The position numbers and the translations under genes were made by a program. Shown here piece by piece: positions 9,526 to 19,296 of a stretch of DNA of 64,000 nucleotides (the first letter of the stretch is position 1; each line of letters opens with the position of its first letter). This DNA is from a virus. The notes under the pieces were generated by a model, which had not been told where the DNA came from, ran no database searches, and saw only the letters and a program-made list of their open reading frames with translations. The DNA lies in the IMG/VR virus record IMGVR_UViG_3300028569_002801, positions 50,716-114,715 of that record; one strand, written 5' to 3'.

Positions 9526-10433
9526 TAACTAATAATATTTGTAAAGTTTTTACTAAAATCTATATTGTTTCCTCTATCTTGTCTAACCTCATATAGTAAT
9601 TCATTAAAATTATCTCTAACCTCAAACAAGTTATATTGTTTATAGATATTACCGCCACTATCATATAACGTGTAAATACCGTCTTCAATACTTTTAGTTT
9701 GGTTACCATAAAGAGCAATCGCTATAGTATCTAAATCATAATCAGCCATTTGAATATCAATGGTGATTGGATTAAAAAACGTATTCGTAACTATGATGTT
9801 TTGGTTTGGTTGCCCAATAAATGGAGTCGCGTTTGGTTTATTGGTTGGTGACGACGATGGTGATAGCGTACAAAACACTAAATCACTTCCTCCATCAACA
9901 TATCTATATCTTATACTTTTTTGTGAGGAATTAACTTGTTCTGTAACAATAGGTTCACAAAAGAAAGAAGATGTAACGATTCTATAAAAATTAGGTATTT
10001 TTGTCCCGTCCTGATTTAAGTACTCAACTCTATACCCAACAAGTCCTTGGTTTGTAAATTTATTTCTAAATTGTGCAGGTACTTGGTTAATGTCTATTAT
10101 AATACCTTTAACGTTGGGTAATGCAGATAATACTCCACAATCACTGATTGTTGTTCTTATTTCTGCAGGACGTAAATAAACGGTATATATTCCTTTCTTA
10201 TTAAACTCTGAAGCCGGAAGTTTTAAACTATACAATCCACCTAAAATTTCAACATTAGCATTACCACCTGTATCGCCATTATGAAAATACGGTGTCAATA
10301 TACTTCTTGAGTTTAATTTCTTTAAAAGAAAGTTATCTGTAACATCTCTTGAGACGGTGTAATGTAAAATTATATCTACATCATCTGGTGACACGTCAGC
10401 CGGTCTAACTATTCCATAAGTTCCTAATGCCAT
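9525..10433 (-). CDS. Hypothetical baseplate/tail structural protein
   Basis: The 302-residue protein has no recognised domain. The first ~190 residues are mixed alpha/beta with an IIDINQVP segment; the rest is beta-rich with NIIVTNTFFNPITIDI. The stop overlaps the start of the following 1059-residue gene by one base, indicating translational coupling and probably shared assembly. A TATTTATA box at 10444-10451 precedes it and probably marks the head of a transcript covering the downstream tail genes. Confidence 0.65.
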   Translation of the reverse strand: MALGTYGIVRPADVSPDDVDIILHYTVSRDVTDNFLLKKLNSRSILTPYFHNGDTGGNANVEILGGLYSLKLPASEFNKKGIYTVYLRPAEIRTTISDCGVLSALPNVKGIIIDINQVPAQFRNKFTNQGLVGYRVEYLNQDGTKIPNFYRIVTSSFFCEPIVTEQVNSSQKSIRYRYVDGGSDLVFCTLSPSSSPTNKPNATPFIGQPNQNIIVTNTFFNPITIDIQMADYDLDTIAIALYGNQTKSIEDGIYTLYDSGGNIYKQYNLFEVRDNFNELLYEVRQDRGNNIDFSKNFTNIIS

Positions 10434-10443
10434 TTTTTTATTT

Positions 10444-10451
10444 TATAAATA
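10444..10451 (-). promoter_or_regulatory. TATTTATA box
   Basis: Sense-strand ACTATTTATAAAA in the 33-base gap before the 302-residue gene. Confidence 0.5.
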
Positions 10452-10466
10452 GTTTATATTGTTTTT

Positions 10467-11609
10467 TTATGTGGTTTTTATTCGATAATACCCATAACCG
10501 TATCTTACAAGATCACCAATATTATCAACCTCACCTAACCTTTGTAGTGGTTCAAATGCCGAATACTTACCCCTTTCTATATAAACATCCGTTTGTATTT
10601 CAGGTGACATAACAAAATCAAGTAAATACTCATTTTTAGTCATTGCCGATGCGATTATATCATTTGATGTTATACCACTACTATTAACAATATAAAAGGT
10701 TTTACCATTAACTAAATCGTAATAATTAACATTATTAATTGTATAGGCAGTATAATCAGGAGTCATTGAGTCAACTTGACCAAATACTTGATTGTTTTTA
10801 TTAAACACATAACCGACGGTGTATGGTGCTGGACCCCACCTTTTTAAATCTTGTATCCTTGATTTTGTGAATCCAGAAATTGGGAATGGTACTGTCGTGA
10901 AGTTACTTGATATTTGATATGGTATATTATTTTGTGCGTCCCCATCAAAAATGTAGTTATAAGATATTGGCGTATTAGCCCAATTACCTTGTTGTGGTAT
11001 AAATGTTATAGTTCCTTGTGGATTCGTAACTGATGCCAAAACTAAAGGTATTGTTATTGGTTTTTCTATTATGGTTACCCCCCACGGATTTGACCCCGAT
11101 AATGTTATTGTATAATCACCTGAACTTACATATGTATGATTTAAAAATGACGTTGTTAGTGGTTGTGATAAACCATCTCCCCAATCAACACTATATGTTG
11201 TGAAGTCTAAATAACTAACAGTAAAATCTCCAGAAGTGTTATATAATGTAACTTCATACGTATTAAATGGGTTTGCTCCTGAAAATAAAAAGTTGGTTAC
11301 TATATCTTTTTGTAATATTAATCCGTCAAATTCAGAATAAAACCCAATGTCGTTATATGTTTGTGTAAACATGATAGGTATCGTTAATCCTGTTAATACC
11401 GAATCTCCGTTTGTCCCCCCACTTAAAATGTCAGACATTCCAGAGTAAATATATATTTGATCCGTTCTAAAAATTTGATTAGGTACCGCAAGATCTAGAC
11501 ACGGTTGTTCCTCATAACTATACCCCGTATCTGCGGTATAAATAAACCCGTATATGTCTAAAGCTAAGGTTTCGGGTGATATTAAAATACTAAATTTTTC
11601 TGATTCCAT
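10467..11609 (-). CDS. Tail structural protein with a PKD-type domain
   Basis: In this 380-residue protein, about residues 123-193 match a PKD (polycystic-kidney-disease Ig-like) domain: YSVDWGDG, then HTYVSSGDYTITLSG. PKD folds commonly serve as spacers or adhesion modules on phage tails and bacterial surfaces. The remaining sequence is not recognised. The start abuts the stop of the upstream 281-residue gene with one base overlap. The role is probably structural in the baseplate periphery or a fibre attachment site. Confidence 0.7.
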   Translation of the reverse strand: MESEKFSILISPETLALDIYGFIYTADTGYSYEEQPCLDLAVPNQIFRTDQIYIYSGMSDILSGGTNGDSVLTGLTIPIMFTQTYNDIGFYSEFDGLILQKDIVTNFLFSGANPFNTYEVTLYNTSGDFTVSYLDFTTYSVDWGDGLSQPLTTSFLNHTYVSSGDYTITLSGSNPWGVTIIEKPITIPLVLASVTNPQGTITFIPQQGNWANTPISYNYIFDGDAQNNIPYQISSNFTTVPFPISGFTKSRIQDLKRWGPAPYTVGYVFNKNNQVFGQVDSMTPDYTAYTINNVNYYDLVNGKTFYIVNSSGITSNDIIASAMTKNEYLLDFVMSPEIQTDVYIERGKYSAFEPLQRLGEVDNIGDLVRYGYGYYRIKTT

Positions 11610-12454
11610 TATGGGTTAACGTATTCATACCAGATTATAGCTTCAGAGGCTAAAGGACCAACACCAACTCTTGTTAATGCTGGAGTTTCTTTATATATTT
11701 TATATTCATATGTTGAATAATCTATATCTACTTTATAGTAAAAGTACTGTGATTTATCAAAGTTGTACACCGTAGGTCCAACTAATGACGATTGTGGTGT
11801 GTTCATCATTCTTACAAATTGTCCTTTTTTTGCATTAAAGAATTTAGCACTCATATAAAATGTGGTGTTTGTTAAATATGATGGGTTTTTCAACCAATAA
11901 TAAAAAAACCCCTCTTTATCTGCACCAACATAATCAAGTAAAAATTTTGGTTTTTTAACGTCTACCTGTGTAGGATTTAAAATTGGACCAATGAAACCAG
12001 GTTCTTTTAATCCTTGTTGTGTTGGTAGTACCACTGAAAAAAGTATCTTTTGATTTTCAGGTACTTTAGTGTCGTAAAAATCCAATTTAAAAAAACTACC
12101 TTTAAATGAATTTGCAAAATAATATATCTCACTGTCAGTAAAAGTCGCATACTGATAATCATCTAACCAATTAGTGATTGATGGTGGGTTATTCATAAAG
12201 TCTGTTGTTGTTGCTGGATCAAAAAAGTTAAATTGGTAGTATATCTCTGTTTTATCTTGATTTAAATCCCACGGCGCGTGAGCAAATTTTGTAGTTTCAA
12301 AATCATCAATACCGTTTATCGCCTTTTTAACAACTTCGGATTCATATTCCTCAACACCCATTTCCCTACCTTCGGTATCAAAAGATAATTCAATAGGTAT
12401 AATAACATCTCTATCATTAACATTAAGATTAAATCTATAGTAATTATTATTCAC
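11609..12454 (-). CDS. Hypothetical tail structural protein
   Basis: This 281-residue protein of unrecognised family is rich in aromatic residues (many Tyr and Phe) and contains no enzyme motif. It overlaps the upstream gene by 8 bases and the downstream gene by one base, so it is the middle of a tightly coupled operon with two other unknown structural genes. A virion role is inferred from this context and composition. Confidence 0.6.
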   Translation of the reverse strand: MNNNYYRFNLNVNDRDVIIPIELSFDTEGREMGVEEYESEVVKKAINGIDDFETTKFAHAPWDLNQDKTEIYYQFNFFDPATTTDFMNNPPSITNWLDDYQYATFTDSEIYYFANSFKGSFFKLDFYDTKVPENQKILFSVVLPTQQGLKEPGFIGPILNPTQVDVKKPKFLLDYVGADKEGFFYYWLKNPSYLTNTTFYMSAKFFNAKKGQFVRMMNTPQSSLVGPTVYNFDKSQYFYYKVDIDYSTYEYKIYKETPALTRVGVGPLASEAIIWYEYVNP

Positions 12455-14198
12455 AGTCGTCGTTAATTGGATCGTTTATCAATGATGTTGTCACCATATT
12501 ATTTCTCTTAATAGGTTTTTGTAAAAACAATATGTTTTTAAATGGATAATGGGCACCGTTTATAAATGGGTTATCAATACCAATTCCGTCACCATCTATG
12601 TATCCATATGTATATATATCCCTCCATATGAAAGTCTCTTCGTATTGTGAATACCAAGCATAGTTAGGGATATTATCTACCTCACCTTTTTTACCATATT
12701 CTAAATAGTCACTAAATACCCGTATAGGTACTTCGTAGTGTGGTTCATATGCGTAACCACTCGGTAAATTTAATGGTGAATTATCTAAAAAATTAATAGG
12801 GTTAAATGAATATTTGTGATATAATGATGATATAACATATTCTTTTTGTTCCATATAATTATACTCACAAAAATCACCTTTAATAACGTCACCAACATTT
12901 AATAAGTTGTTATAATAAAAATATTGACCACTACCAACGGGGTATTCGTATGAGGATGATGTTATATTATCTTTATTTATAGATGATCCGTGATCCCACC
13001 AGTTATCTACATTATTTCTTTGGAAGTTAAATCCCCAACCAATATCCAACCCAACAACATTACCGTTTTGGTTTATCGATGGTGGGTTAAACCAACCCAT
13101 GTATCCTCTTTGTATTATACTAACAAATAAATCCATTACGGGTTTACCGTTATTATCTTTTAATTGGTTTATTTCAATATCTTTATCAAAACTATAACTA
13201 AAGGTTTTTGATCCATCTTTAACGGATACCCTTTGTAGTTGGTTTGGTGTAAGTGCTGAATATTCCAATTTTGATTTAACAGGAAATGGATTTGTTTCAA
13301 ACCCCGCCTGTAATAAATTAACGTCTTCAGCGTTTGTTAATATTTTATGTAGTCTAACATAGTATATAGATTTAGTTTCTCCACTATTTTGTATATTACT
13401 TATTCTTTTAAAATTACCATATGTTCCTGTTGTTGTTTGAGCCACAGGGAATTTTAAATCATATATACTAAAGACATTTTCTTCTGTACCGTAAGTCCCA
13501 TCACCAACACCATATACTTCAAATGTGTTTTTACCCCCCAAACCTAATGGGTTTGTTGGTATTGATAACTCAACGTTTTCTCCGGGTTTTAAATTGTGTT
13601 TAGTTCCACAATAAAAATAAACTAAAGATTTACCATTAAATGATGAGGTATCAATAACAAATGGTATCCCATCGGACGCAATAAAATTATTAGTAACGTT
13701 AAATTGTTCACTCGTATACGCCATTGCATGTTGGGTGTCACTACTAAACCCATATGATAAATAAATCGACCAATTATATGTTGTTGAACTTTTTGCAACA
13801 AACGGGATGTGTCCGATAATTCCTTGTTTTCTAATGAACGTAAACTCTTCAAATTGTGGATAACCTTCCCACAACACTGATGGGTTAGGTGGTGTATTAG
13901 CAGTAGCATTTGCAATAGCGTTAGTGTAGTATAACGTATTTCTATATGGTGTGTAAGATGTTTTTCCACTAACCGTATTGTTAAAAACATTTACAATTTT
14001 ACCTGAAACTCTAATTGTTCCACTTTCTTGTCTTTCTTTATTGAATAACTCCTCTTGGTTAACAGTAATCGATCTGTCACCTTCAACCATTGTCCTTCTA
14101 TCACCAATTAATGGTGGTTGTATCCATACATCTTTATCCGTACTTGCTGCGTATCGTTTTGAACCTAAGACAATTAATATTTCGTTTTCATTAGACAT
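12447..14198 (-). CDS. Hypothetical tail structural protein
   Basis: The 583 residues are rich in Tyr, Asn, Gly and Trp. The N-terminus includes IQPPLIGDRRTMVEGDRSIT. No domain is recognised. It overlaps its neighbours on both sides by 8 bases (14191-14198 and 12447-12454), so it is likely co-translated with the 1677-residue protein before it. Placement between gp6/gp25-like baseplate genes and the adhesin genes suggests a baseplate-periphery or fibre-connector role, which is inference. Confidence 0.6.
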   Translation of the reverse strand: MSNENEILIVLGSKRYAASTDKDVWIQPPLIGDRRTMVEGDRSITVNQEELFNKERQESGTIRVSGKIVNVFNNTVSGKTSYTPYRNTLYYTNAIANATANTPPNPSVLWEGYPQFEEFTFIRKQGIIGHIPFVAKSSTTYNWSIYLSYGFSSDTQHAMAYTSEQFNVTNNFIASDGIPFVIDTSSFNGKSLVYFYCGTKHNLKPGENVELSIPTNPLGLGGKNTFEVYGVGDGTYGTEENVFSIYDLKFPVAQTTTGTYGNFKRISNIQNSGETKSIYYVRLHKILTNAEDVNLLQAGFETNPFPVKSKLEYSALTPNQLQRVSVKDGSKTFSYSFDKDIEINQLKDNNGKPVMDLFVSIIQRGYMGWFNPPSINQNGNVVGLDIGWGFNFQRNNVDNWWDHGSSINKDNITSSSYEYPVGSGQYFYYNNLLNVGDVIKGDFCEYNYMEQKEYVISSLYHKYSFNPINFLDNSPLNLPSGYAYEPHYEVPIRVFSDYLEYGKKGEVDNIPNYAWYSQYEETFIWRDIYTYGYIDGDGIGIDNPFINGAHYPFKNILFLQKPIKRNNMVTTSLINDPINDDCE

Positions 14199-17100
14199 CT
14201 TGATTTAAAATGTATTTTGTTATATATCTGTTTATTGAGCTTTTACCTTTACCTAAACCAAAATAAAAATGGTATGGTGAACCAACCAAGAAAGGATTTT
14301 GTTGTCCTGCCGGCATAGTTTCATCTGTCGAACCACCCGGTGTTGAGTTATATATATAACCTCTTCTACCTGTGTTTAAATTATTAAAGTATTGTGAAAA
14401 TGGTGACTGATAAAAACTTAAGTCTTGGTATTTTTGAGAGTAGAATCCTCCACTACCTAATAAGTTTGTCTCCCAATCATTTAAATCGCTACCAAATATT
14501 GTATTTACAGATCCTTGGTTCAATTTCCATTGATAAAATGGTACTTCTTGAGTTTTAGGGTAACCAAAATAATTTGTAAGTGTTGGAGTAAATGTTGTTA
14601 TTCCTGGTGACACGACTATTCTATTTTCAGTGTTTGAGGTAAAGAATACTCCAATCGTTGCGTCTCCTGCGGTGGCAATATATATATCACCAACACCATC
14701 ATATGTGTCTTCATCAAACCCTTCAACGCCATACTCTGAATTAATACTAAATAATTGTACAATGTCTCCGTCCAGTCTATCTTCACTTCTTGAAAACATT
14801 CTATTAATTGATGCATCCCCAAAATTAAATATCTGTTGTAAAAAACTAGTATTAATAAGTCTTGATACAATAAATAACTGTAATAAATCTGACGTATCGT
14901 TATAGGATGTTGATTTAATTGTGTCAACAATATACCCCTCAAAGTCAGGGTTAGTACAAATTTCTTTAGTAAATTCATCTCTTGCACCTAAATCCATAAT
15001 AGTTGTTGGGAAAAATATATTCCTTTCGTTAGCCCCACCAAAATCAACAGGTAGAAGTGTTGGGTTTGAGTATGTCCCTTGTTTTGGTATTTGTCCAACA
15101 AAATTATTTGAGTCGTATGGTGTTGATCTATAGAAAAATGAGTTTGTTGTATTTTCTGTATAAAAAATTGGTCCTTGTCCAGGTCTAATGGTACTATCAT
15201 ACGTACCACAAAACTTATATTTTTTTGGTTGTCCGACAATGTTAAAAATTGTTTGTTTTTTAAATGAGAACATATATAAAGTACCATTAACCCAATTGTT
15301 TTGGAAAACGTGTGCGAAGATTCCTCTACATGCACCAAACATCATTCTAAATCTAAGTTTCCATTCGGTAAAGTTTTCAAAGTCTTTTTTAATGTTTACC
15401 ACATATGGTTTTTGAATAAATTGATAACATCCTGATTTAATCCTTACCGGGTCTTCATTATCATCACAAGGAGTTTCTATACCAAAACTATTTGTTGCCG
15501 CATCAATTGTATAACATTTTAATGGAACCATACCTGCACAATCAAAAGAACTTAAAACACTGCTCGCCGCGTTAGGTACGTCAGGACCAAAGTCTTGTGA
15601 ATTGTTTGATGAGTCTGTTGATCCAACACCAACAATTAAAGTTTCGGCATTTTCTGATAAAATATATGATGTAAAATTATCATTTTGATGTAATGAGAAA
15701 CTATTTAAACCATCGTTTTGATTAACATCAGAAGTTGGTAATCTGTCAGATCTTAAAACTAACTTGGGGTTTGCCCCCGAAGGTATTGTTACTGAAAGAG
15801 CCCCTGACGTTGTTGTATATGCGGGAGAATATATCCTACCATTATAACTTGATAATGGGTTAAAATCGTTATTTGGATTTTGTGTTGTTGCCATATAGGA
15901 TCCACCTTCTGTATTACCTTGTAAAATACCTGTAGTGTTATAGTATTTTATAGTGTTAATACCATTTTCAGAAACCGCAACTGTTGAGTAATACGTTCCT
16001 AATCCATTACCTGAACCAGGATTCCATCCACCACCTAATGATTTATCCAATGAAGAATAATATCTAATAGATGTTGATGTTACGGAACTAAACTGAGTTC
16101 CGCTTAATTGAAAGTTAAACGGTTGATGGTATATACTAGATGTTGCGTATGGTGTTGTATGTGCTTCTGGTGATCTATTGTTATTATACCAAGCACCTGA
16201 ACCTGAGTTTGGTTGTATTGGTACATTTAAATTAAATTGTCCTCTAACATTAACAGTGTTTGAACCTAATGGATACCCAAAAATTTTAGATAAGTCATAA
16301 TTAATATCCTGTTTTTCTGAATAGGTATCAACCCCTCTAACCAATATTAAAACATTCATATCTTTCCAACCATCACCATTAAGTGTTAATGGGTTAATTC
16401 GTTCGGTAAACGTTGATGTATTTCCATTCCTATATCTTATAAGTTGTAATTTATTTAAAACATATTTTCTTATCAATGATGATGTGTCATATTGTGTTGC
16501 CGTATTTGGGTTATTATTAATATTTATTCCACTCGCTAAAATGTCCGCATTATATGCTGTCATACCTGTAATCACTTGGTAATACTCTAACCCTGTTTTA
16601 AACTTATATTCTTTTTCTGATGAGGTTCCAGATACTTGTATATTAATCGTTACTGAATTACCAATTTGGTTTACGTATGTTAATGGTGTATTTGTAACGG
16701 CAGTATATGATGTTCCCGTTATTGTGTTAGAACCGAATTGGTTTGTTACTCCACTGACAATATTAATATCATTAATATTATTAGGGTTAGTAAATGTTAC
16801 TAACGTACCTGACGGATATGTGCCTAATGTAGATTGATCACAAAGTAACACTATAATGTTATCAGTAAATGGTGTTCCATTATTTACCGTTGTAGTAATA
16901 ACATTAGGTGCCGTTGTGTCAAAATATCTACTTCTTATATTTGCCAAATTTAAAGATTGTGAATACGTAATATCCTCTTGACTATAGTATTTTTCATTTG
17001 TCTCTGTAAAATCTTTCGTTATTGGCATCCCAATTTCAGGAGATGTTGGGAACCCCGCAATACCATATCTAATACCATAACTATCTGCTTGATATTTTTG

Positions 17101-19224
17101 GTTTTTCTTAGTGTCACTTCCTGAATATTGATCCGGACTTAACTCACAAAAATACGTTGGTCCAGGGGTTGGTGACGTGTACGCACCTTGTGTGATTTGA
17201 TCGTCATTAGAATCAAAGTTACAAATATTAACGTTTGGTACCCCACCCCAAAAGTCGTTAGAGTTAACATTCGCCAAAAACGAATTATTACCTCTTGTAT
17301 TGACAGTATACTTACCTATCTTTGTTTCAGCGTTTGCGCTACCTCCCAAAGGCGAATCGGTTATCTCTTCCAATTCCAAGTCAGGCGAGTCACAAGAACA
17401 CGCCTCACAGTCAGGATATGACATCATTGGGAGATTAATCCCTTTAAAGTTAAACTTAGTTAACATTGGTGATACTTTAGCTGCGAATAGAATTGCTGCA
17501 GCTATAAAGACAACTGCCGCTAAACTATAAAGAACAATTAACCCAATTGCGGGATAGGCAACAATTGCCGCTGCAATGTATTGGTACGCCAAATACAACA
17601 AATATACAGGGAAAAATATAGCAATAACCCATTTTAATATCGGCCAAACAAGAGCTAATACATGTAAGACAGGTATAAGTGCGTATAATATAGGACTAAA
17701 AATAGTCACAACTAAATTAAATAAGAAAAAGATAAAATCAAAATTTCTTACACCATCGTTAACGGGAAATCTATTTGTTGTTGTTGTACAAGTCCTATCC
17801 GTAATTTCTTTTATTCCTAAATGTCTACTTCTATTATATCCCCATTTCCACCTATCAATAAAATTTGCAATAGTATAAACTTTATTAAAATGAAATTCAT
17901 AAAATCTATCCTCACAATTTATTGCTTCTTGAATCATTTGTAAGCCGATTGTTGTTCCCGTATCTCCATAGTCGTTCCAATCTAAACTAAACCCATATGA
18001 AAATAATTGGGCGTTTAAATCTGTTGGTTGGCTTGTGTTACCTGCCGACCATCCCCACTCTTTAATATTAGGAACTAAATAATCTGCCCTTAGTATGTTA
18101 TTTTCTAACCCATCTTCATTCTGATATTGGATTCTAAATCTATATTTTGCCTTTGTTGGAATACCTACTGTCGGGTCGTTTGAAAGTATTTGTTCCCCAA
18201 ATTCGTTTGTTGTTACGTAATCCAAATTCATAGGTACCTCAGTTAACCATGTCCCTTCGTCATCAATTATTTTACCTCCTTCAGGTAAACTATATTGTTC
18301 CAATATTGGTCTACCATTGGTATCATAATCTATTGTTTGTCTTACTGCTAAAATTGTTCCTGACGATGAAACTAAATCACAAAGATTACCTGAATCTTTT
18401 TTAGGTTTACAATTAGTTTTTAAGAAGTCTTCTTCTGCGGTTGAGAATATTGACCCCATAAATATGGAGTGAGGTTTAACTTCAATACCAATATCTCTTA
18501 AATCAAAATCTACTCTTGTAATACCAACATCACATAACTCCTCTTCTCCCCAAAAAGATGTCACGTCAGCATCTATTTTTATGTTTACTATCTGTGGTAA
18601 TGATGCTAAGTCTGTTGACGACTTGAATTGATCTCCGTTAAATTGTTCAGGACCAGCCATACCCATTCTAATTAAATCGGCAGGGCGTAAAGAGAAACAA
18701 CCAATATTAGATAAGTCTAAATCTAAAACTACAGTTTGTATTCCTAACGGAACACCAATAATCATAAAGTCACCACTTTCGTTTGTTTTAACGGTGAACT
18801 TATAATACTTGTCATAAACCTCAAGTACTTCTTTTCTTGTTAATACGTCTTCTCTATCGGGAAATGTACCTGTTGGTGTATGTCCACCATATTCTTGTCT
18901 ATATGGTAATAGATTATATCTATATCCATCATCATTTTTAATATCTAAAGTTTTATAGGGATATAATGTTGATATTACAACATCATCTTCGTCTTCAGGA
19001 TCTAACGGTACAAACACCGAAACTGTTGCGTTTGGTATTCCGTATCCACCATTAACTATTACTCTTCCAGCAATAACCCCATAGTCGGCACAAAAACGTG
19101 TATACACATCGTCTTGTCTTAATTTTAATGATAATATTTCTAAAAAATCAAAATCTTGATTAACATTAATTCTTATGTTTTTGTCAACACCAGGTTGAGT
19201 TCTTATTCTATAACTTTTAGTCAT
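14191..19224 (-). CDS. Giant (1677 aa) tail/baseplate protein with internal hydrophobic helices
   Basis: Residues 48-175 look like a carboxypeptidase-regulatory-type beta-sandwich (GRVIVNGGYGIPNATVSVF ... GDFMIIGVPLG). About residues 490-590 hold four or more consecutive hydrophobic stretches with Pro and Gly breaks, unusual for a phage structural protein, and a Cys cluster follows (CEACSC, about 607). The rest is Asn/Ser/Thr/Gly-rich and beta-like. It starts after a TATTTATT box and follows the gp6-like gene. It could be a baseplate or tail-tip component that inserts into a membrane during infection. The family is unknown; the reading frame is continuous, so the hydrophobic block is not a sequencing artefact. 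Confidence 0.65.
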   Translation of the reverse strand: MTKSYRIRTQPGVDKNIRINVNQDFDFLEILSLKLRQDDVYTRFCADYGVIAGRVIVNGGYGIPNATVSVFVPLDPEDEDDVVISTLYPYKTLDIKNDDGYRYNLLPYRQEYGGHTPTGTFPDREDVLTRKEVLEVYDKYYKFTVKTNESGDFMIIGVPLGIQTVVLDLDLSNIGCFSLRPADLIRMGMAGPEQFNGDQFKSSTDLASLPQIVNIKIDADVTSFWGEEELCDVGITRVDFDLRDIGIEVKPHSIFMGSIFSTAEEDFLKTNCKPKKDSGNLCDLVSSSGTILAVRQTIDYDTNGRPILEQYSLPEGGKIIDDEGTWLTEVPMNLDYVTTNEFGEQILSNDPTVGIPTKAKYRFRIQYQNEDGLENNILRADYLVPNIKEWGWSAGNTSQPTDLNAQLFSYGFSLDWNDYGDTGTTIGLQMIQEAINCEDRFYEFHFNKVYTIANFIDRWKWGYNRSRHLGIKEITDRTCTTTTNRFPVNDGVRNFDFIFFLFNLVVTIFSPILYALIPVLHVLALVWPILKWVIAIFFPVYLLYLAYQYIAAAIVAYPAIGLIVLYSLAAVVFIAAAILFAAKVSPMLTKFNFKGINLPMMSYPDCEACSCDSPDLELEEITDSPLGGSANAETKIGKYTVNTRGNNSFLANVNSNDFWGGVPNVNICNFDSNDDQITQGAYTSPTPGPTYFCELSPDQYSGSDTKKNQKYQADSYGIRYGIAGFPTSPEIGMPITKDFTETNEKYYSQEDITYSQSLNLANIRSRYFDTTAPNVITTTVNNGTPFTDNIIVLLCDQSTLGTYPSGTLVTFTNPNNINDINIVSGVTNQFGSNTITGTSYTAVTNTPLTYVNQIGNSVTINIQVSGTSSEKEYKFKTGLEYYQVITGMTAYNADILASGININNNPNTATQYDTSSLIRKYVLNKLQLIRYRNGNTSTFTERINPLTLNGDGWKDMNVLILVRGVDTYSEKQDINYDLSKIFGYPLGSNTVNVRGQFNLNVPIQPNSGSGAWYNNNRSPEAHTTPYATSSIYHQPFNFQLSGTQFSSVTSTSIRYYSSLDKSLGGGWNPGSGNGLGTYYSTVAVSENGINTIKYYNTTGILQGNTEGGSYMATTQNPNNDFNPLSSYNGRIYSPAYTTTSGALSVTIPSGANPKLVLRSDRLPTSDVNQNDGLNSFSLHQNDNFTSYILSENAETLIVGVGSTDSSNNSQDFGPDVPNAASSVLSSFDCAGMVPLKCYTIDAATNSFGIETPCDDNEDPVRIKSGCYQFIQKPYVVNIKKDFENFTEWKLRFRMMFGACRGIFAHVFQNNWVNGTLYMFSFKKQTIFNIVGQPKKYKFCGTYDSTIRPGQGPIFYTENTTNSFFYRSTPYDSNNFVGQIPKQGTYSNPTLLPVDFGGANERNIFFPTTIMDLGARDEFTKEICTNPDFEGYIVDTIKSTSYNDTSDLLQLFIVSRLINTSFLQQIFNFGDASINRMFSRSEDRLDGDIVQLFSINSEYGVEGFDEDTYDGVGDIYIATAGDATIGVFFTSNTENRIVVSPGITTFTPTLTNYFGYPKTQEVPFYQWKLNQGSVNTIFGSDLNDWETNLLGSGGFYSQKYQDLSFYQSPFSQYFNNLNTGRRGYIYNSTPGGSTDETMPAGQQNPFLVGSPYHFYFGLGKGKSSINRYITKYILNQDV

Positions 19225-19236
19225 CAGTCTTTTAAA

Positions 19237-19244
19237 AATAAATA
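19237..19244 (-). promoter_or_regulatory. TATTTATT box
   Basis: Sense-strand ACTATTTATTTTT before the 1677-residue gene. Confidence 0.45.
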
Positions 19245-19296
19245 GTTATGTTCTTACTTTTAAAAAGTAAGGGTTATAGAAATAAAATAAAGAATC

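Noticed and set aside
13622-13990. Minus-strand 122-codon ORF
   Set aside because: It lies in another frame inside the 583-residue gene and has composition unlike the real genes around it.
14616-14987. Minus-strand 123-codon ORF, and neighbours at 14988-15338 and plus-strand 17576-17878
   Set aside because: All are other-frame readings of the 1677-residue gene, with no leader or box.
19252-19270. Palindrome CTTACTTTT/AAAAGTAAG between gp6 and the 1677-residue gene
   Set aside because: Its A/T-rich stem lacks a GC core and a T-run, so a terminator is not supported.
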